Of a stretch of 64,000 nt of DNA, positions 1 to 8,754 are shown piece after piece. Location: NCBI GenBank assembly GCA_963931655.1, contig OZ007036.1, positions 558,001 through 622,000 on the forward strand, read 5' to 3'. The stretch is from Butyricicoccus_B sp017886875. Its GTDB lineage: Bacteria > Bacillota > Clostridia > Oscillospirales > Butyricicoccaceae. Below the pieces are notes generated by a model that worked only from the letters and a program-made list of their open reading frames with translations, was not told the origin of the DNA and did no database searches. Both the position numbers and the translations under genes were made by a program. The first letter of the stretch is position 1; each line of letters begins with the position of its first letter.

Positions 1-1526
1 GGGTCAACGTTAATAAAACAATAATTTGAATAGTGAGGAATATTTGAACGATAAGGCAGAAGTTTAGCACCTGCTGGAAGTATATGGTCAGTTGTAATAT
101 TATCCTCTGTTTTAAGAACAATCTTACCAGTATAGCTTTCTTCAAGCTCTTTGCCAAGTGGGAAAGGCTTGATATTAGGACCACGACGAACTTCAACAGT
201 AGATGGGTCTTCTGCTGGTTTAACGATTAAGTTATCATTAATATCAAAATGCTCTGGCATTTCAATAACTGGAGCATCGCCTAAAGTTCTTGGGTCAGTA
301 AATACACCAGTTAATGCTGATGCAGCAGCAACTTCTGGAGATACAAGATAAATCTGAGCATCTTGAGTACCACTTCTACCCTCAAAGTTACGGTTAAATG
401 TACGAAGTGACACACCTGCTGATTCTGGAGACTGTCCCATACCAATACATGGACCACATGCACATTCAAGAATTCTTGCACCTGCTGCAATAATATCAGA
501 TAATGCACCATTTTTAGCAAGCATATTAAATACCTGCATGGAACCTGGGCTAATTGTCAGTGATACATCTGGGTGGATAGTTTTACCCTTTAGTATAGCA
601 GCAACCTTCATCATGTCATAATAAGAGGAGTTTGTGCAAGAACCTATACAGCATTGATTTACTTTAATTTCACCAATTTCACTTACAGGCTTTACATTGT
701 CTGGCATATGAGGCATTGCAGCCAATGGAACAAGTGAATTAATGTCTACAGTGTATTCTTCATCATATACAGCATCTTCATCGGAAGATAGTGGAACATA
801 AACATCTCCACGACCTTGAGCTTCTAAAAATGCCTTTGTTACTTCATCAGATGGGAAAATTGAAGTTGTAGCACCAAGCTCTGCACCCATATTAGTAATG
901 GTTGCACGCTCTGGAACAGAAAGAGTTTTAACGCCCTCACCTGCATATTCAACAATTTTACCAACGCCACCTTTTACAGTCATCTGACGCAGTACATCTA
1001 AAATAATATCTTTCGCAGCTACCCATGGCTTTAACTTGCCTGTTAGAGTAACACGAACCATTTTTGGCATTGGAATATAGTATGCACCGCCGCCCATTGC
1101 AACAGCAACATCTAAACCGCCAGCACCAAATGCCAGCATACCAATACCACCACCGGTTGGAGTATGACTATCCGAACCGATTAAAGTTTTTCCTGGAGCA
1201 CCAAAACGCTCCAAATGCACCTGATGACAAATGCCATTACCAGCCTTTGAGTAATAAATACCATGCTTTTGAGCTACAGTACCTATGTACTTATGGTCAT
1301 CTGCATTTTCAAAGCCAGACTGTAGTGTATTATGGTCGATATATGCAACTGAGCGTTCGGTTTTTACTTGGTCTACGCCCATTGCCTCAAACTGTAAATA
1401 CGCCATTGTGCCTGTTGCATCTTGTGTAAGTGTTTGGTCGATTTTAAGACCAATTTCTTGACCTTTAATCATTTCACCATCTACAAGATGTGCTTTTAAA
1501 ATTTTTTCTGCAATTGTCATTCCCAT
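1..1526 (-). CDS. aconitate hydratase, 3' end outside the window
   Basis: Aconitase interconverts citrate and isocitrate in the cytoplasm with a [4Fe-4S] cluster. About 508 residues are visible and the frame runs open to position 1, so the C-terminal part lies outside the window; clostridial homologues are about 640 residues. Early in the protein are the substrate-site segments GSDSHTPTGGG and KMVRVTLTGKL. The cluster ligands are visible as the Cys of CCIGSCTNSS (near residue 290) and the two Cys of CACGPCIGMG (near residue 355), spaced as in the family. The last visible part begins the swivel domain (TTDHILPAGA). The start at 1526 (MGMTIAEK) is preceded by GAGGAG. A hairpin-containing leader separates it from tsaD upstream. 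Family call is firm; aconitase against a related isopropylmalate-type enzyme is decided by overall similarity from memory. Confidence 0.92.
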   Translation of the reverse strand, partial: MGMTIAEKILKAHLVDGEMIKGQEIGLKIDQTLTQDATGTMAYLQFEAMGVDQVKTERSVAYIDHNTLQSGFENADDHKYIGTVAQKHGIYYSKAGNGICHQVHLERFGAPGKTLIGSDSHTPTGGGIGMLAFGAGGLDVAVAMGGGAYYIPMPKMVRVTLTGKLKPWVAAKDIILDVLRQMTVKGGVGKIVEYAGEGVKTLSVPERATITNMGAELGATTSIFPSDEVTKAFLEAQGRGDVYVPLSSDEDAVYDEEYTVDINSLVPLAAMPHMPDNVKPVSEIGEIKVNQCCIGSCTNSSYYDMMKVAAILKGKTIHPDVSLTISPGSMQVFNMLAKNGALSDIIAAGARILECACGPCIGMGQSPESAGVSLRTFNRNFEGRSGTQDAQIYLVSPEVAAASALTGVFTDPRTLGDAPVIEMPEHFDINDNLIVKPAEDPSTVEVRRGPNIKPFPLGKELEESYTGKIVLKTEDNITTDHILPAGAKLLPYRSNIPHYSNYCFINVD

Positions 1527-1607
1527 TTTCTTACATCGCTCCTCATGTCTTTATGTAAAAAACATTACATTTATATTCGTAAAGTGGCGGCTTCCACAGC
1601 CTTCTCC

Positions 1608-1627
1608 ACGACTAAATTTATAGTCGT
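1608..1627 (-). promoter_or_regulatory. hairpin in the aconitase leader
   Basis: A perfect 7-bp inverted repeat (ACGACTA / TAGTCGT, 6-nt loop) lies between tsaD and the aconitase gene. On the minus strand it is followed by a second weak stem (GGCT...AGCC at about 1588-1603), not by a T-run, so it is not a standard terminator. It may be a 5' leader structure or an mRNA-processing site. Function is unknown. Confidence 0.4.
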
Positions 1628-1710
1628 GCCCAAAACATTAAAAGAGCGGGCCAATTAAAACCCTATTTTATATTTTACCGTATAATACGATTTTTTTCCA
1701 GAGCAATTAA

Positions 1711-2736
1711 TTATTTTTTTACACAAATATTTTCATAAATTTCTGCGGTTGCAAAGGCATTTTGTAAAGTGTTTCCAATATTTCCCGCTTTAAATTCATA
1801 ATACGCTTGACTTGCTATCATAGCTGCATTATCTCCACAAAGTGAAAGCGGTGGTAAATATAAATTTAACTTATTCTTTTTTGCCATCTCCTCAAGTGCT
1901 TTTCTAAGCCATGAGTTAGCAGCAACCCCACCTGCACAAACAATATTTTTAACACCTGTTTGTTTTTGTGCAAGCTCAAGTCTAGGCACAAGTGTATCAA
2001 CTACAGCATTACAAAATGCGGCAGCTAAAGCAGGTTTATCTATTTGTTCACCTTTTTGCTCTGCATTATGTGCAAGATTTATAACGGCTGTTTTAAGTCC
2101 AGAAAAAGAAAAATCGAGTGGTGCATCTTTAACCTTTGAATGTGGCAGTTTATATTTAGATGCATCTCCACCCTGAGCCATTTTATCTATTTTTGGTCCT
2201 CCTGGATATCCTACCTCTAACACTCTAGCAACCTTATCAAACGCCTCACCTGCTGCATCATCTCTTGTACCGCCTAAGATTTCAAAATCTGTGTAATCTT
2301 TTACAAGCACCATCATGCTATGACCACCAGAAGCAACTAAAGTTAAAAACGGTGGTTTTAAATCATCAAAGGCCAAATAATTAGCTGCTATATGTCCTCT
2401 TATATGATGAACTGGTATAAAAGGCTTTTTAAGTGCATATGCCATTGATTTAGCAAAGTTTGCACCAACAAGCAATGCACCAATAAGCCCAGGGGCACAA
2501 GTTGCTGCTATTGCATCTAATTCTTCACCGGTCATATTTGCATCTTTTAATGCTTGCTCTGTCACTCTAACTATAGCTTGCATATGACCTCTTGAAGCAA
2601 CTTCTGGTACAACTCCGCCATATTTTGCATGTGTTTCAACTTGACTATCCACTACATTTGATAATATTTTACGTCCATCTTCTATTATTGCTGCTGCTGT
2701 TTCATCACATGATGATTCTATTGCAAGTATCTTCAC
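1711..2736 (-). CDS. tsaD: tRNA N6-adenosine threonylcarbamoyltransferase TsaD
   Basis: Transfers the threonylcarbamoyl group to A37 of ANN-decoding tRNAs (t6A) as part of the TsaB-TsaD-TsaE complex in the cytoplasm. The 341 residues match the usual length. The ASKHA-fold start MKILAIESSCDETAAAI, the metal-binding HxxxH (His111-His115 in HHIRGH), the GGHSMMV loop and the late CAGGVAANSWLR segment are all present. It is the third gene of a minus-strand run with the ywlE-like gene and rimI, 18 bp after rimI. rimI-tsaD linkage is common in Firmicutes; tsaB and tsaE are not in the window. Confidence 0.97.
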   Translation of the reverse strand: MKILAIESSCDETAAAIIEDGRKILSNVVDSQVETHAKYGGVVPEVASRGHMQAIVRVTEQALKDANMTGEELDAIAATCAPGLIGALLVGANFAKSMAYALKKPFIPVHHIRGHIAANYLAFDDLKPPFLTLVASGGHSMMVLVKDYTDFEILGGTRDDAAGEAFDKVARVLEVGYPGGPKIDKMAQGGDASKYKLPHSKVKDAPLDFSFSGLKTAVINLAHNAEQKGEQIDKPALAAAFCNAVVDTLVPRLELAQKQTGVKNIVCAGGVAANSWLRKALEEMAKKNKLNLYLPPLSLCGDNAAMIASQAYYEFKAGNIGNTLQNAFATAEIYENICVKK

Positions 2737-2754
2737 TTTACACTCTCCTATTTC

Positions 2755-3195
2755 TTAATTTATATAACAGGTCATTAAAAGTGCATCTTCTTTAGGATTT
2801 CGATAAAAATTCTTACGCACTCCAACCTCTTGATAGTTCATTTTTTTATAAAGGTTTATAGCTGGTATATTAGAAACACGTACTTCAAGTGTTATAAATT
2901 TTAATTCTTTTTCTTTTATCTTGTTGTTAAGCTCAAAAAGTAATTTTTGTGCTATGCCCTTACCTCTCATATTAGGAAAAACTGCAACATTAGTTATATA
3001 TCCACCATCAATCGTAGTTTGACAGCCTACATAACCCGCTACAGTTTCATCATTTAAAGCAACCAAAAATAAACTATATTCACTTTTCAGTTCTTCTTCA
3101 AGCTGTTTTTCTGTCCAAGGCGTATGAAAACATTCCTTTTCAAGCTCAGCTAAATCTTTAACATGTTCCTCGGTCATATTTACTATTTTAATCAT
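2755..3195 (-). CDS. rimI: ribosomal-protein-alanine N-acetyltransferase (GNAT)
   Basis: A 146-residue GNAT acetyltransferase of the RimI family, which acetylates the N-terminal alanine of ribosomal protein S18. The early CFHTPW motif (about residues 22-27), typical of RimI, and the acetyl-CoA loop RGKGIAQKLL (about 77-86) are visible, followed by LEVRVSN and the C-terminal NFYRNP segment. Its start overlaps the stop of the upstream phosphatase gene by 4 bases (ATGA), so translation is probably coupled. The RimI assignment rests on motif plus its place beside tsaD; another protein substrate cannot be excluded. Confidence 0.9.
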   Translation of the reverse strand: MIKIVNMTEEHVKDLAELEKECFHTPWTEKQLEEELKSEYSLFLVALNDETVAGYVGCQTTIDGGYITNVAVFPNMRGKGIAQKLLFELNNKIKEKELKFITLEVRVSNIPAINLYKKMNYQEVGVRKNFYRNPKEDALLMTCYIN

Positions 3196-3626
3196 TTTTT
3201 GCTAAGCCTTTCTATTATGCTTTCAACTGCTGATTTTATCTGCATTGCACAGCTTCTATATTCATCAATATTTCCACCAAAAGGGTCATTAATATCTGTT
3301 GGTGACAATGTAAATAGTTTATCACTTACATTAGGAAATTTAAGTAATATTTGGTCGTAATGAGCACCTGTCATACAAACTAAATATTTAGCGTCATTAA
3401 CTATGTCCCCACTTAACATCTGTGATTTATGATTTGATATATCTGCACCTAATTCTTTAGCTGCAATAACCGCATTTTCAGAAGCAGACATACCATTATT
3501 AGTAAATATACCAGCTGATATAGCTTCAAGACCTGTTTTTTGTTCTCCATTCAAGGCTTTAAATAAACCCTCTGCCATTGGACTTCGGCATGTATTGCCA
3601 GTGCATATAAAAACTATTTTATCCAT
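3192..3626 (-). CDS. low-molecular-weight phosphatase, protein-arginine phosphatase type
   Basis: A 144-residue LMW-PTP-fold phosphatase. The active-site loop CTGNTCRS has the nucleophile Cys8 and Arg14, and the general acid is Asp114 in DINDPFGG. A Thr follows the Asn of the loop (Thr12); in Bacillus YwlE the equivalent Thr gives specificity for phosphoarginine, whereas tyrosine phosphatases carry a larger residue. I therefore infer the YwlE class, not proven. No mcsB-type arginine kinase is in the window. It is the first gene of the phosphatase-rimI-tsaD run, with TAGGAG before the ATG. Confidence 0.85.
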   Translation of the reverse strand: MDKIVFICTGNTCRSPMAEGLFKALNGEQKTGLEAISAGIFTNNGMSASENAVIAAKELGADISNHKSQMLSGDIVNDAKYLVCMTGAHYDQILLKFPNVSDKLFTLSPTDINDPFGGNIDEYRSCAMQIKSAVESIIERLSKK

Positions 3627-3863
3627 TTTTTATACTCCTATATATAAGAAAGTCTAATATTTTTATTTTACCACATCAAGACTCTATATTCCATTAAAGA
3701 TAATAAAAAAGTTAAATAGACTTTATTATAACGAAATAGAAGTTTTGTTACTTAATTAATTTTCTTTATCTAATTTATTTATTATGACACATAATTAATC
3801 AATATATTTATCCGATATAGTTAATATGAAAATACATTTAATCAATATAAGGGAGGAATTTAT

Positions 3864-4430
3864 ATGAAATTATTAGAAGTAAGACAAATAGCCTCAGAAC
3901 GATTAAATGTTCTTCGCCAACAAAGAGAAAAATTAATAAATATGACAAAAGAAAATGTATCTATTTCACAAAACAATATCAATTTTGATAGAGTTGAAAT
4001 TTCCAAAGCTATATCAGATATTGATAAAGAATATGAACAAATAAGCGATATTGCTGATAAGTTATCAATTATGGACGCCAACATACAAAATGCTGAAATT
4101 TCTCGACAACAATCTGAGGCTGCTGCTGAAGCTGCGGAAGAAATTATGAAAATACTTGAAGTTTTTAGACGAATTTCCAAAGGTGATAAAGTACCACCAA
4201 CAGATGAAAAAAAACTAATGGAATATAATCAACAAATGTATATGGCAGCTAAAAATATGGCATTTATTAATAAAAATTGTGACGGTGAAAAACATAAATC
4301 TCTTTGGGAAGACAAGCCTACAGAAGAAAAACCTGTAGAACCATCTGAAATTGCTAATAATACAGAAGTTGGTAATCCACTAGCCGAAATACCTACCAGT
4401 ACATCTGAAATATGTACAGATTTAGAATAA
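3864..4430 (+). CDS. orphan coiled-coil protein, function unknown
   Basis: Encodes 188 residues behind a strong site (GGGAGGA, 7 bases before ATG). I do not recognise the family. Residues about 1-120 are almost entirely charged heptad-like helix, including an Ala/Glu-rich stretch (SEAAAEAAEEIMK, about 84-96). Residues about 150-188 are an acidic, Pro/Glu/Thr-rich tail probably disordered. There is no signal peptide or membrane segment. It stands alone: the phosphatase gene diverges upstream, and a strong promoter for the glycosyltransferases begins just after its stop. A structural or adaptor role is possible but unsupported. Confidence 0.75.
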   Translation: MKLLEVRQIASERLNVLRQQREKLINMTKENVSISQNNINFDRVEISKAISDIDKEYEQISDIADKLSIMDANIQNAEISRQQSEAAAEAAEEIMKILEVFRRISKGDKVPPTDEKKLMEYNQQMYMAAKNMAFINKNCDGEKHKSLWEDKPTEEKPVEPSEIANNTEVGNPLAEIPTSTSEICTDLE

Positions 4431-4446
4431 GCTAAAGTGGTGTTTC

Positions 4447-4475
4447 TTGACAAAAAAACCATCATATCGTATAAT
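4447..4475 (+). promoter_or_regulatory. consensus sigma-A promoter for the GtrB/GtrII pair
   Basis: TTGACA at 4447-4452 and TATAAT at 4470-4475 are separated by 17 bases, a perfect vegetative promoter. Transcription would begin near 4482, leaving a leader of about 125 nt before the glycosyltransferase ATG. Confidence 0.9.
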
Positions 4476-4530
4476 GATAGCGACATTTAAAATGGTAATG
4501 TTGCAAAATTTAATATTTCAAAAACAGAAA

Positions 4531-4570
4531 AAGGAGTAAATTGCTGAAAAAACAAGTGACATTACAATAA
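4531..4570 (+). other. possible leader micro-ORF with the only good ribosome site
   Basis: AAGGAG (4531-4536) is followed by in-frame non-ATG start options (TTG 4541, CTG 4544) and a stop at 4568-4570. The frame is the same as that of the glycosyltransferase beginning at 4607, whose own ATG has no clear Shine-Dalgarno sequence. This could be a short leader peptide or the relic of a longer N-terminus. Evidence is positional only. Confidence 0.3.
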
Positions 4571-4606
4571 AAGCGAAATATTAATTTTCGGCAATTATAT
4601 ATAAAT

Positions 4607-5533
4607 ATGTTATCTGTAGTTATTCCAAGCTACAATGAAAAAGGTCTTGTATTGAAAGCTTCACAACGTCTTAGTGAAATTTTAAGTGAAGCTGGAATTG
4701 TATATGAACTTATTTTTGTAGATGATGGTTCTAGAGATACCACTTGGGAAGAAATTTGTATTGCCAGCGAAAATAATGATGCTGTAAAAGGCATTAGCTT
4801 TTCAAGAAATTTTGGTAAAGAGTCGGCAATTTTTGCAGGTCTTGAAATGGCAAGTGGTGAATGCTGTGCTGTTATTGATTGTGATTTACAACACCCTCCA
4901 GAAAAACTTGTTGATATGTATAATTTATGGCAACAAGGATATGAAATAGTAAATGGAGTAAAAGAAGATAGAGGTCGTGAAAGCGCTGCACATGGTTTTG
5001 CAGCTAAATGTTTTTATAAATTTATGAGCAATGCAATAAATATTGATATGAGTCGCTCATCAGATTTTAAACTTATGGATAGGAAAGTTGTAAATGTACT
5101 GCTTTCCTTATCCGAAAGAAAAACATTCTTTCGTGCACTTGTTGGGTGGGCTGGTTATAAATCGGTTGATGTTCCATTTTGTGTAGAAGAACGTACAGAG
5201 GGTGCAACCCATTTTTCAACAAAAGCATTATTTAAATATGCTATTTCCAATATAACTTCATACTCCTCTGCACCTATGCAGATTGTAACTGTTCTTGGTA
5301 GTATTTTTCTATTTTTTTCTGTAATTCTTGGTATACAAACTTTTATTAAACATCTATTAGGTAATGCGGCTGATGGTTTTACAACCGTTATTTTATTACT
5401 ATTAATAATAGGTAGCATACAAATGATTGGACTAGGAATTATTGGGTATTATATTTCACAAATCTTTATTGAATGCAAAGCAAGACCAAGATATTTAATA
5501 TCAAGACAATGTGGAAAAGATTTTACAAAATAA
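4607..5533 (+). CDS. GtrB-like family 2 glycosyltransferase
   Basis: A 308-residue membrane glycosyltransferase of the DPM1/GtrB type, which moves a sugar from a nucleotide donor to undecaprenyl phosphate. The GT2 fold begins at residue 1 (VVIPSYNE), with the DDGS motif near residues 39-42 and CDLQHPPEKL near 92-101. Two C-terminal membrane helices (about 225-255 and 265-290) match the GtrB architecture. It is followed 23 bp later by a GtrII-like membrane transferase, so the pair probably decorates a cell-surface polymer. A GtrA-type flippase, the usual third member, is not present. The first ATG in frame is used because a stop lies 12 codons upstream. Confidence 0.88.
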   Translation: MLSVVIPSYNEKGLVLKASQRLSEILSEAGIVYELIFVDDGSRDTTWEEICIASENNDAVKGISFSRNFGKESAIFAGLEMASGECCAVIDCDLQHPPEKLVDMYNLWQQGYEIVNGVKEDRGRESAAHGFAAKCFYKFMSNAINIDMSRSSDFKLMDRKVVNVLLSLSERKTFFRALVGWAGYKSVDVPFCVEERTEGATHFSTKALFKYAISNITSYSSAPMQIVTVLGSIFLFFSVILGIQTFIKHLLGNAADGFTTVILLLLIIGSIQMIGLGIIGYYISQIFIECKARPRYLISRQCGKDFTK

Positions 5534-5556
5534 AACAGTAAAGGATTATAAAATAA

Positions 5557-7128
5557 ATGAATATTGATAGTTGTATTACATCTGATAAGCTTTTTGATAA
5601 ATTATGGAGTAAAATCCCAAAAAGCACCAAATTTACATTTGCTGCAACATTTATAATAGGGCTAATAACACATATTTTTGCATTTACAAATAAATTTTTA
5701 AATCATGATGATGTAGGGCATCTTTTTGAAGCATCTTATGGCACACCTTCTGGACGTTGGTTCTTGCCATTTGTATTAAGTTTAGATGGCGATTTTAGTA
5801 TGCCTTGGCTTATAGGTGTTTTATCAATTTTATGTATCTCCATAACGGCTTGTTTAGTTTGTAGTATTCTTCGTGTTAAAAAACCTATAAATTGTATTCT
5901 TATAGGTGGTATTTTAGCGACATTTCCAACCGTAGCTGCAACATTTTCTTATATGTTTACATCAGATGCTTACTTCTTTGGGTGTTTGTTAGCTGTATTA
6001 GGTGCATATGTTTCAATAAAATTTAAATGGATTGGCATTCCATTAGGGGCAATATTTTTAACCTTATCAATGGGAATTTATCAAAGTTATTTTCCTATAG
6101 CAGTTGCCCTTATGATTGCATATATGTTATTTGAAACTTTAGATGGCAAACAAACATTAAAAGCACTTATTATACGTGGCTTTTTGCTTATTGCAACGCT
6201 TTTTATTAGCATGGTTGCATATTTCATTACCGTTCGTATTACTACAGCTAATGTTGGACTTGTAGATTATATGGGCATTTCATCAATGGGAAAGCTTTCA
6301 ATATCTGACTTACCTTCTCTTGTAAAGTTAAGTTATGTAACTCTCATTGATTTATTTTTAAGAAATAGTACAGGATATCATAATTTATTAGTTAGATTTA
6401 TAATTATTGCTATAGGTATTTGTGGAGCAATACTTTTTATTGCTCTTTGTTTGAAAAACAAAAAAAATATCAAACATATTGTACTTGCAGTAATTTTAAT
6501 GATAATCTATCCTTTAGCTTGTAATTTAATTTATATTATGGTTAATGGAGACGCTACTCATGATTTAATGCTTTACGGTTCGGCTTTTCTACCAATTGCA
6601 GCCATTGCACTAATTGAATATGCAAATGAAAACTTGCAGCCTATTAGCAATATTGGTAAATTAGTTAAAATAGCAACCAGTTTGATAATAACTTTGTCAA
6701 TGGTAGCTGTTGTATACAATTATATGATTGTGGATAATAAAATTTATTTTAAAATGCAGATTTCAGCAGAACAATGTAAATCTTATTCTACACGTCTAGT
6801 GAGTGCAATACAAAATTGTGATGGATATAGCCCTGACTTACCTATTGTATTTATTGGAAATAAAGAAATATCTGAGGATTTATATCCAACACCTGTTTTA
6901 GACCAAATTAATACTGTTGGTGTACAAGGATTTGCTGCACTACGTACAAGCTATACCTATACACACTTTTTAAAATATTATCTTGCATACACAGATGAAA
7001 TTTATGAACAGGATACTGATGTTAGTAAAGAAATGGCTGAAAATCCTGAAGTTTCAAGTATGCCAAATTATCCTGAAGATGGAAGTATAAAAATAATAGA
7101 TGATATGGTTGTTGTAAAGTTTAATTAA
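5557..7128 (+). CDS. GtrII-like membrane glucosyltransferase
   Basis: A 523-residue polytopic membrane protein with about 10 predicted helices between residues 28 and 400 and a C-terminal extracytoplasmic part of about 120 residues. The first external loop carries NHDD (Asn49-Asp52) and PSGRWFLP, matching the GtrII family, in which such acidic residues take the sugar from its lipid carrier. It lies directly downstream of the GtrB-like gene in the same transcript and a terminator follows. The acceptor, such as teichoic acid or another wall glycan, cannot be deduced. Confidence 0.82.
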   Translation: MNIDSCITSDKLFDKLWSKIPKSTKFTFAATFIIGLITHIFAFTNKFLNHDDVGHLFEASYGTPSGRWFLPFVLSLDGDFSMPWLIGVLSILCISITACLVCSILRVKKPINCILIGGILATFPTVAATFSYMFTSDAYFFGCLLAVLGAYVSIKFKWIGIPLGAIFLTLSMGIYQSYFPIAVALMIAYMLFETLDGKQTLKALIIRGFLLIATLFISMVAYFITVRITTANVGLVDYMGISSMGKLSISDLPSLVKLSYVTLIDLFLRNSTGYHNLLVRFIIIAIGICGAILFIALCLKNKKNIKHIVLAVILMIIYPLACNLIYIMVNGDATHDLMLYGSAFLPIAAIALIEYANENLQPISNIGKLVKIATSLIITLSMVAVVYNYMIVDNKIYFKMQISAEQCKSYSTRLVSAIQNCDGYSPDLPIVFIGNKEISEDLYPTPVLDQINTVGVQGFAALRTSYTYTHFLKYYLAYTDEIYEQDTDVSKEMAENPEVSSMPNYPEDGSIKIIDDMVVVKFN

Positions 7129-7146
7129 CTTTTTCACCCAATAAAA

Positions 7147-7174
7147 GGCGAATACTATAAGTGTTCGCTTTTTT
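7147..7174 (+). terminator. rho-independent terminator after the GtrB/GtrII pair
   Basis: An 8-bp stem (GCGAATAC / GTGTTCGC, one G-T pair, 5-nt loop) is followed by six T residues. Confidence 0.88.
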
Positions 7175-7209
7175 AATTATCAAATAATTTAAAAGTGAGG
7201 TTTAAATTT

Positions 7210-7527
7210 ATGAAAGTATATGGTTCTAATATTTGCATTGATTGCAGAAATTTTAATCACATAAATAAAGAAAGAGGTTTGAATTTAGAATTTATTGATA
7301 TAACAGAAAATACAACAAATATGCGTGAATTTTTAAAAATAAGAGATACTGCAAGGGAATTTGAGCAAGTTCGTAATAATCATGGTATAGGCATACCTGT
7401 TTTTGTATTAGATGAAAAAATCACTTTAGATATAAATGAAGCTTTCTCTTGGATAAATCAGCCACCTGTTGATGATAGTGAAATAGTAGAATGGCGTGAA
7501 GAAATAGAAAAGCCAAGCCTAGTTTAA
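7210..7527 (+). CDS. glutaredoxin-like protein
   Basis: A 105-residue thioredoxin-fold protein of the glutaredoxin group, presumed to catalyse dithiol exchange in the cytoplasm. The redox site is Cys9-Ile-Asp-Cys12 and the cis-proline loop appears as GIGIPVFVLD near residues 60-69. The ATG at 7210 is chosen over an in-frame GTG at 7195, which lies inside the likely Shine-Dalgarno region (GTGAGG). It is a single-gene unit between two terminators. Its partner and substrate are unknown. Confidence 0.8.
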   Translation: MKVYGSNICIDCRNFNHINKERGLNLEFIDITENTTNMREFLKIRDTAREFEQVRNNHGIGIPVFVLDEKITLDINEAFSWINQPPVDDSEIVEWREEIEKPSLV

Positions 7528-7546
7528 TTACTAAGCTTGGCTTTTT
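7510..7546 (+). terminator. terminator between convergent genes
   Basis: A 9-bp stem (AAGCCAAGC / GCTTGGCTT) with inner TAG/CTA pairing ends in a T-run. It overlaps the 3' end of the glutaredoxin-like gene and may also serve the convergent minus-strand gene ending at 7555. Confidence 0.85.
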
Positions 7547-7554
7547 AATATTTT

Positions 7555-8730
7555 TTAATGTTTCCAATCTACAACAAATGCATTTGGAAGTTTTCTACCA
7601 TGTGGGTTATCACTAGCTGTTGTAGGATTTGTTATCTCTCTACCATTGTAATACATAACAGATGATGAACCGCCGTCAAGATTTGTAGCTTGAACAGCTC
7701 CATATCTTTCCAAAATATCTTTACAATCACCTACTGTTGCACCTGTTGAACGTGTGCTTCTTCCATCAATTACAAGCATAAGCACAGTTTTGTCCTGTGT
7801 CTGACCAATGGCTGAACGTGGTTGAAGTCCCCAACCTGATGATGCGCTCTTTAATTTTGATTCACCATCTACAATAAGTGCTGGACCAAATTCTATGGCG
7901 TCCCATAAATTCTCTGTGATACTTGTATCACCTATTTGCATAAGGTTATTTTGGTCAAAACCTATTATTTTATAATCATGTCCATATGGCTCCTGTAATG
8001 TTTCACCATCAACCTTTAAAAATCCATATGGTGTACCACCATTACCCACACCGCCTTCATCAATAAAGCCAGATGCATTTATAGCAAGTATAGCATCATT
8101 ATCTTCAGCTATATCCTTGACATACTGACCTGTTTTATAAAGGTTTGCACATGTTTCAATACCCACTCTGGACTCATCTTTTACAATCGCAAGACGTCCT
8201 TCATATGTACTACCTGTTACTTCTACTATCATTATTTCTTGGTTTGCACTTATAGCTAATACATTATCACCATGGATTGTTTTAATTCCTGTTTCTCCTG
8301 ATGAGTCACATTTATCTATTGCAATTTTTCCCCAACCATTTTTTAGTATGTCAGGATTTTTTGCAAGATATGCTTCAAAGCTTGATTTATCTAACTCTGG
8401 AAATTTAGCATAAAATTGTTCTTCTTCACTTAAAACCTCAGTTTCTGAAGTTTTAGAAACAACATCATCTTCTCCCCATGTTGAAGCTGCGGTTTTTTGA
8501 AGTTCATTTGTTTCATCTCTTGTTTTCATTACTTCATCAATAATATCTTGAGGTATAATTGCAGTTGCTAGCCATTGATGTGTCATTGTGCCCATAGCAG
8601 TTTCAATATATAACGCTCTCCATTTACTTATAAATTCATTATCTGTATAAAGCAAATATGGATAAACAACGGTTGCCATAATAACTGCCACAACCAAAAA
8701 GCTTACTCCTAAACGACGTTTTAAGCTCAT
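7555..8730 (-). CDS. membrane-anchored phosphodiester glycosidase (NAGPA domain)
   Basis: A 391-residue protein with an N-terminal membrane anchor (about residues 7-27), a linker rich in Glu/Ser, and a C-terminal NAGPA domain (about 170-388). The domain's hallmark segments are visible: INASGF, GGTPYGFLKVDGE, the RSAIGQ strand, MLVIDGR and the closing NLDGGSSSVMYYNG. The family cleaves sugar phosphodiesters, and many bacterial members are tied to exopolysaccharide or wall turnover, so an external location is expected. AGGTGG precedes the ATG. It lies 24 bp downstream of the DEAD-box-like gene, probably on one transcript. Confidence 0.88.
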   Translation of the reverse strand: MSLKRRLGVSFLVVAVIMATVVYPYLLYTDNEFISKWRALYIETAMGTMTHQWLATAIIPQDIIDEVMKTRDETNELQKTAASTWGEDDVVSKTSETEVLSEEEQFYAKFPELDKSSFEAYLAKNPDILKNGWGKIAIDKCDSSGETGIKTIHGDNVLAISANQEIMIVEVTGSTYEGRLAIVKDESRVGIETCANLYKTGQYVKDIAEDNDAILAINASGFIDEGGVGNGGTPYGFLKVDGETLQEPYGHDYKIIGFDQNNLMQIGDTSITENLWDAIEFGPALIVDGESKLKSASSGWGLQPRSAIGQTQDKTVLMLVIDGRSTRSTGATVGDCKDILERYGAVQATNLDGGSSSVMYYNGREITNPTTASDNPHGRKLPNAFVVDWKH

Positions 8731-8754
8731 GAAGCCACCTTCCTATCATATCTT

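Noticed and set aside
1064..1429. Open reading frame on the plus strand inside the aconitase gene
   Set aside because: It is antisense to conserved aconitase sequence, has a His/Gln-rich artefact-like composition and no ribosome site.
1608..1627. Terminator for tsaD
   Set aside because: The hairpin has no T-run on either strand at the needed place.
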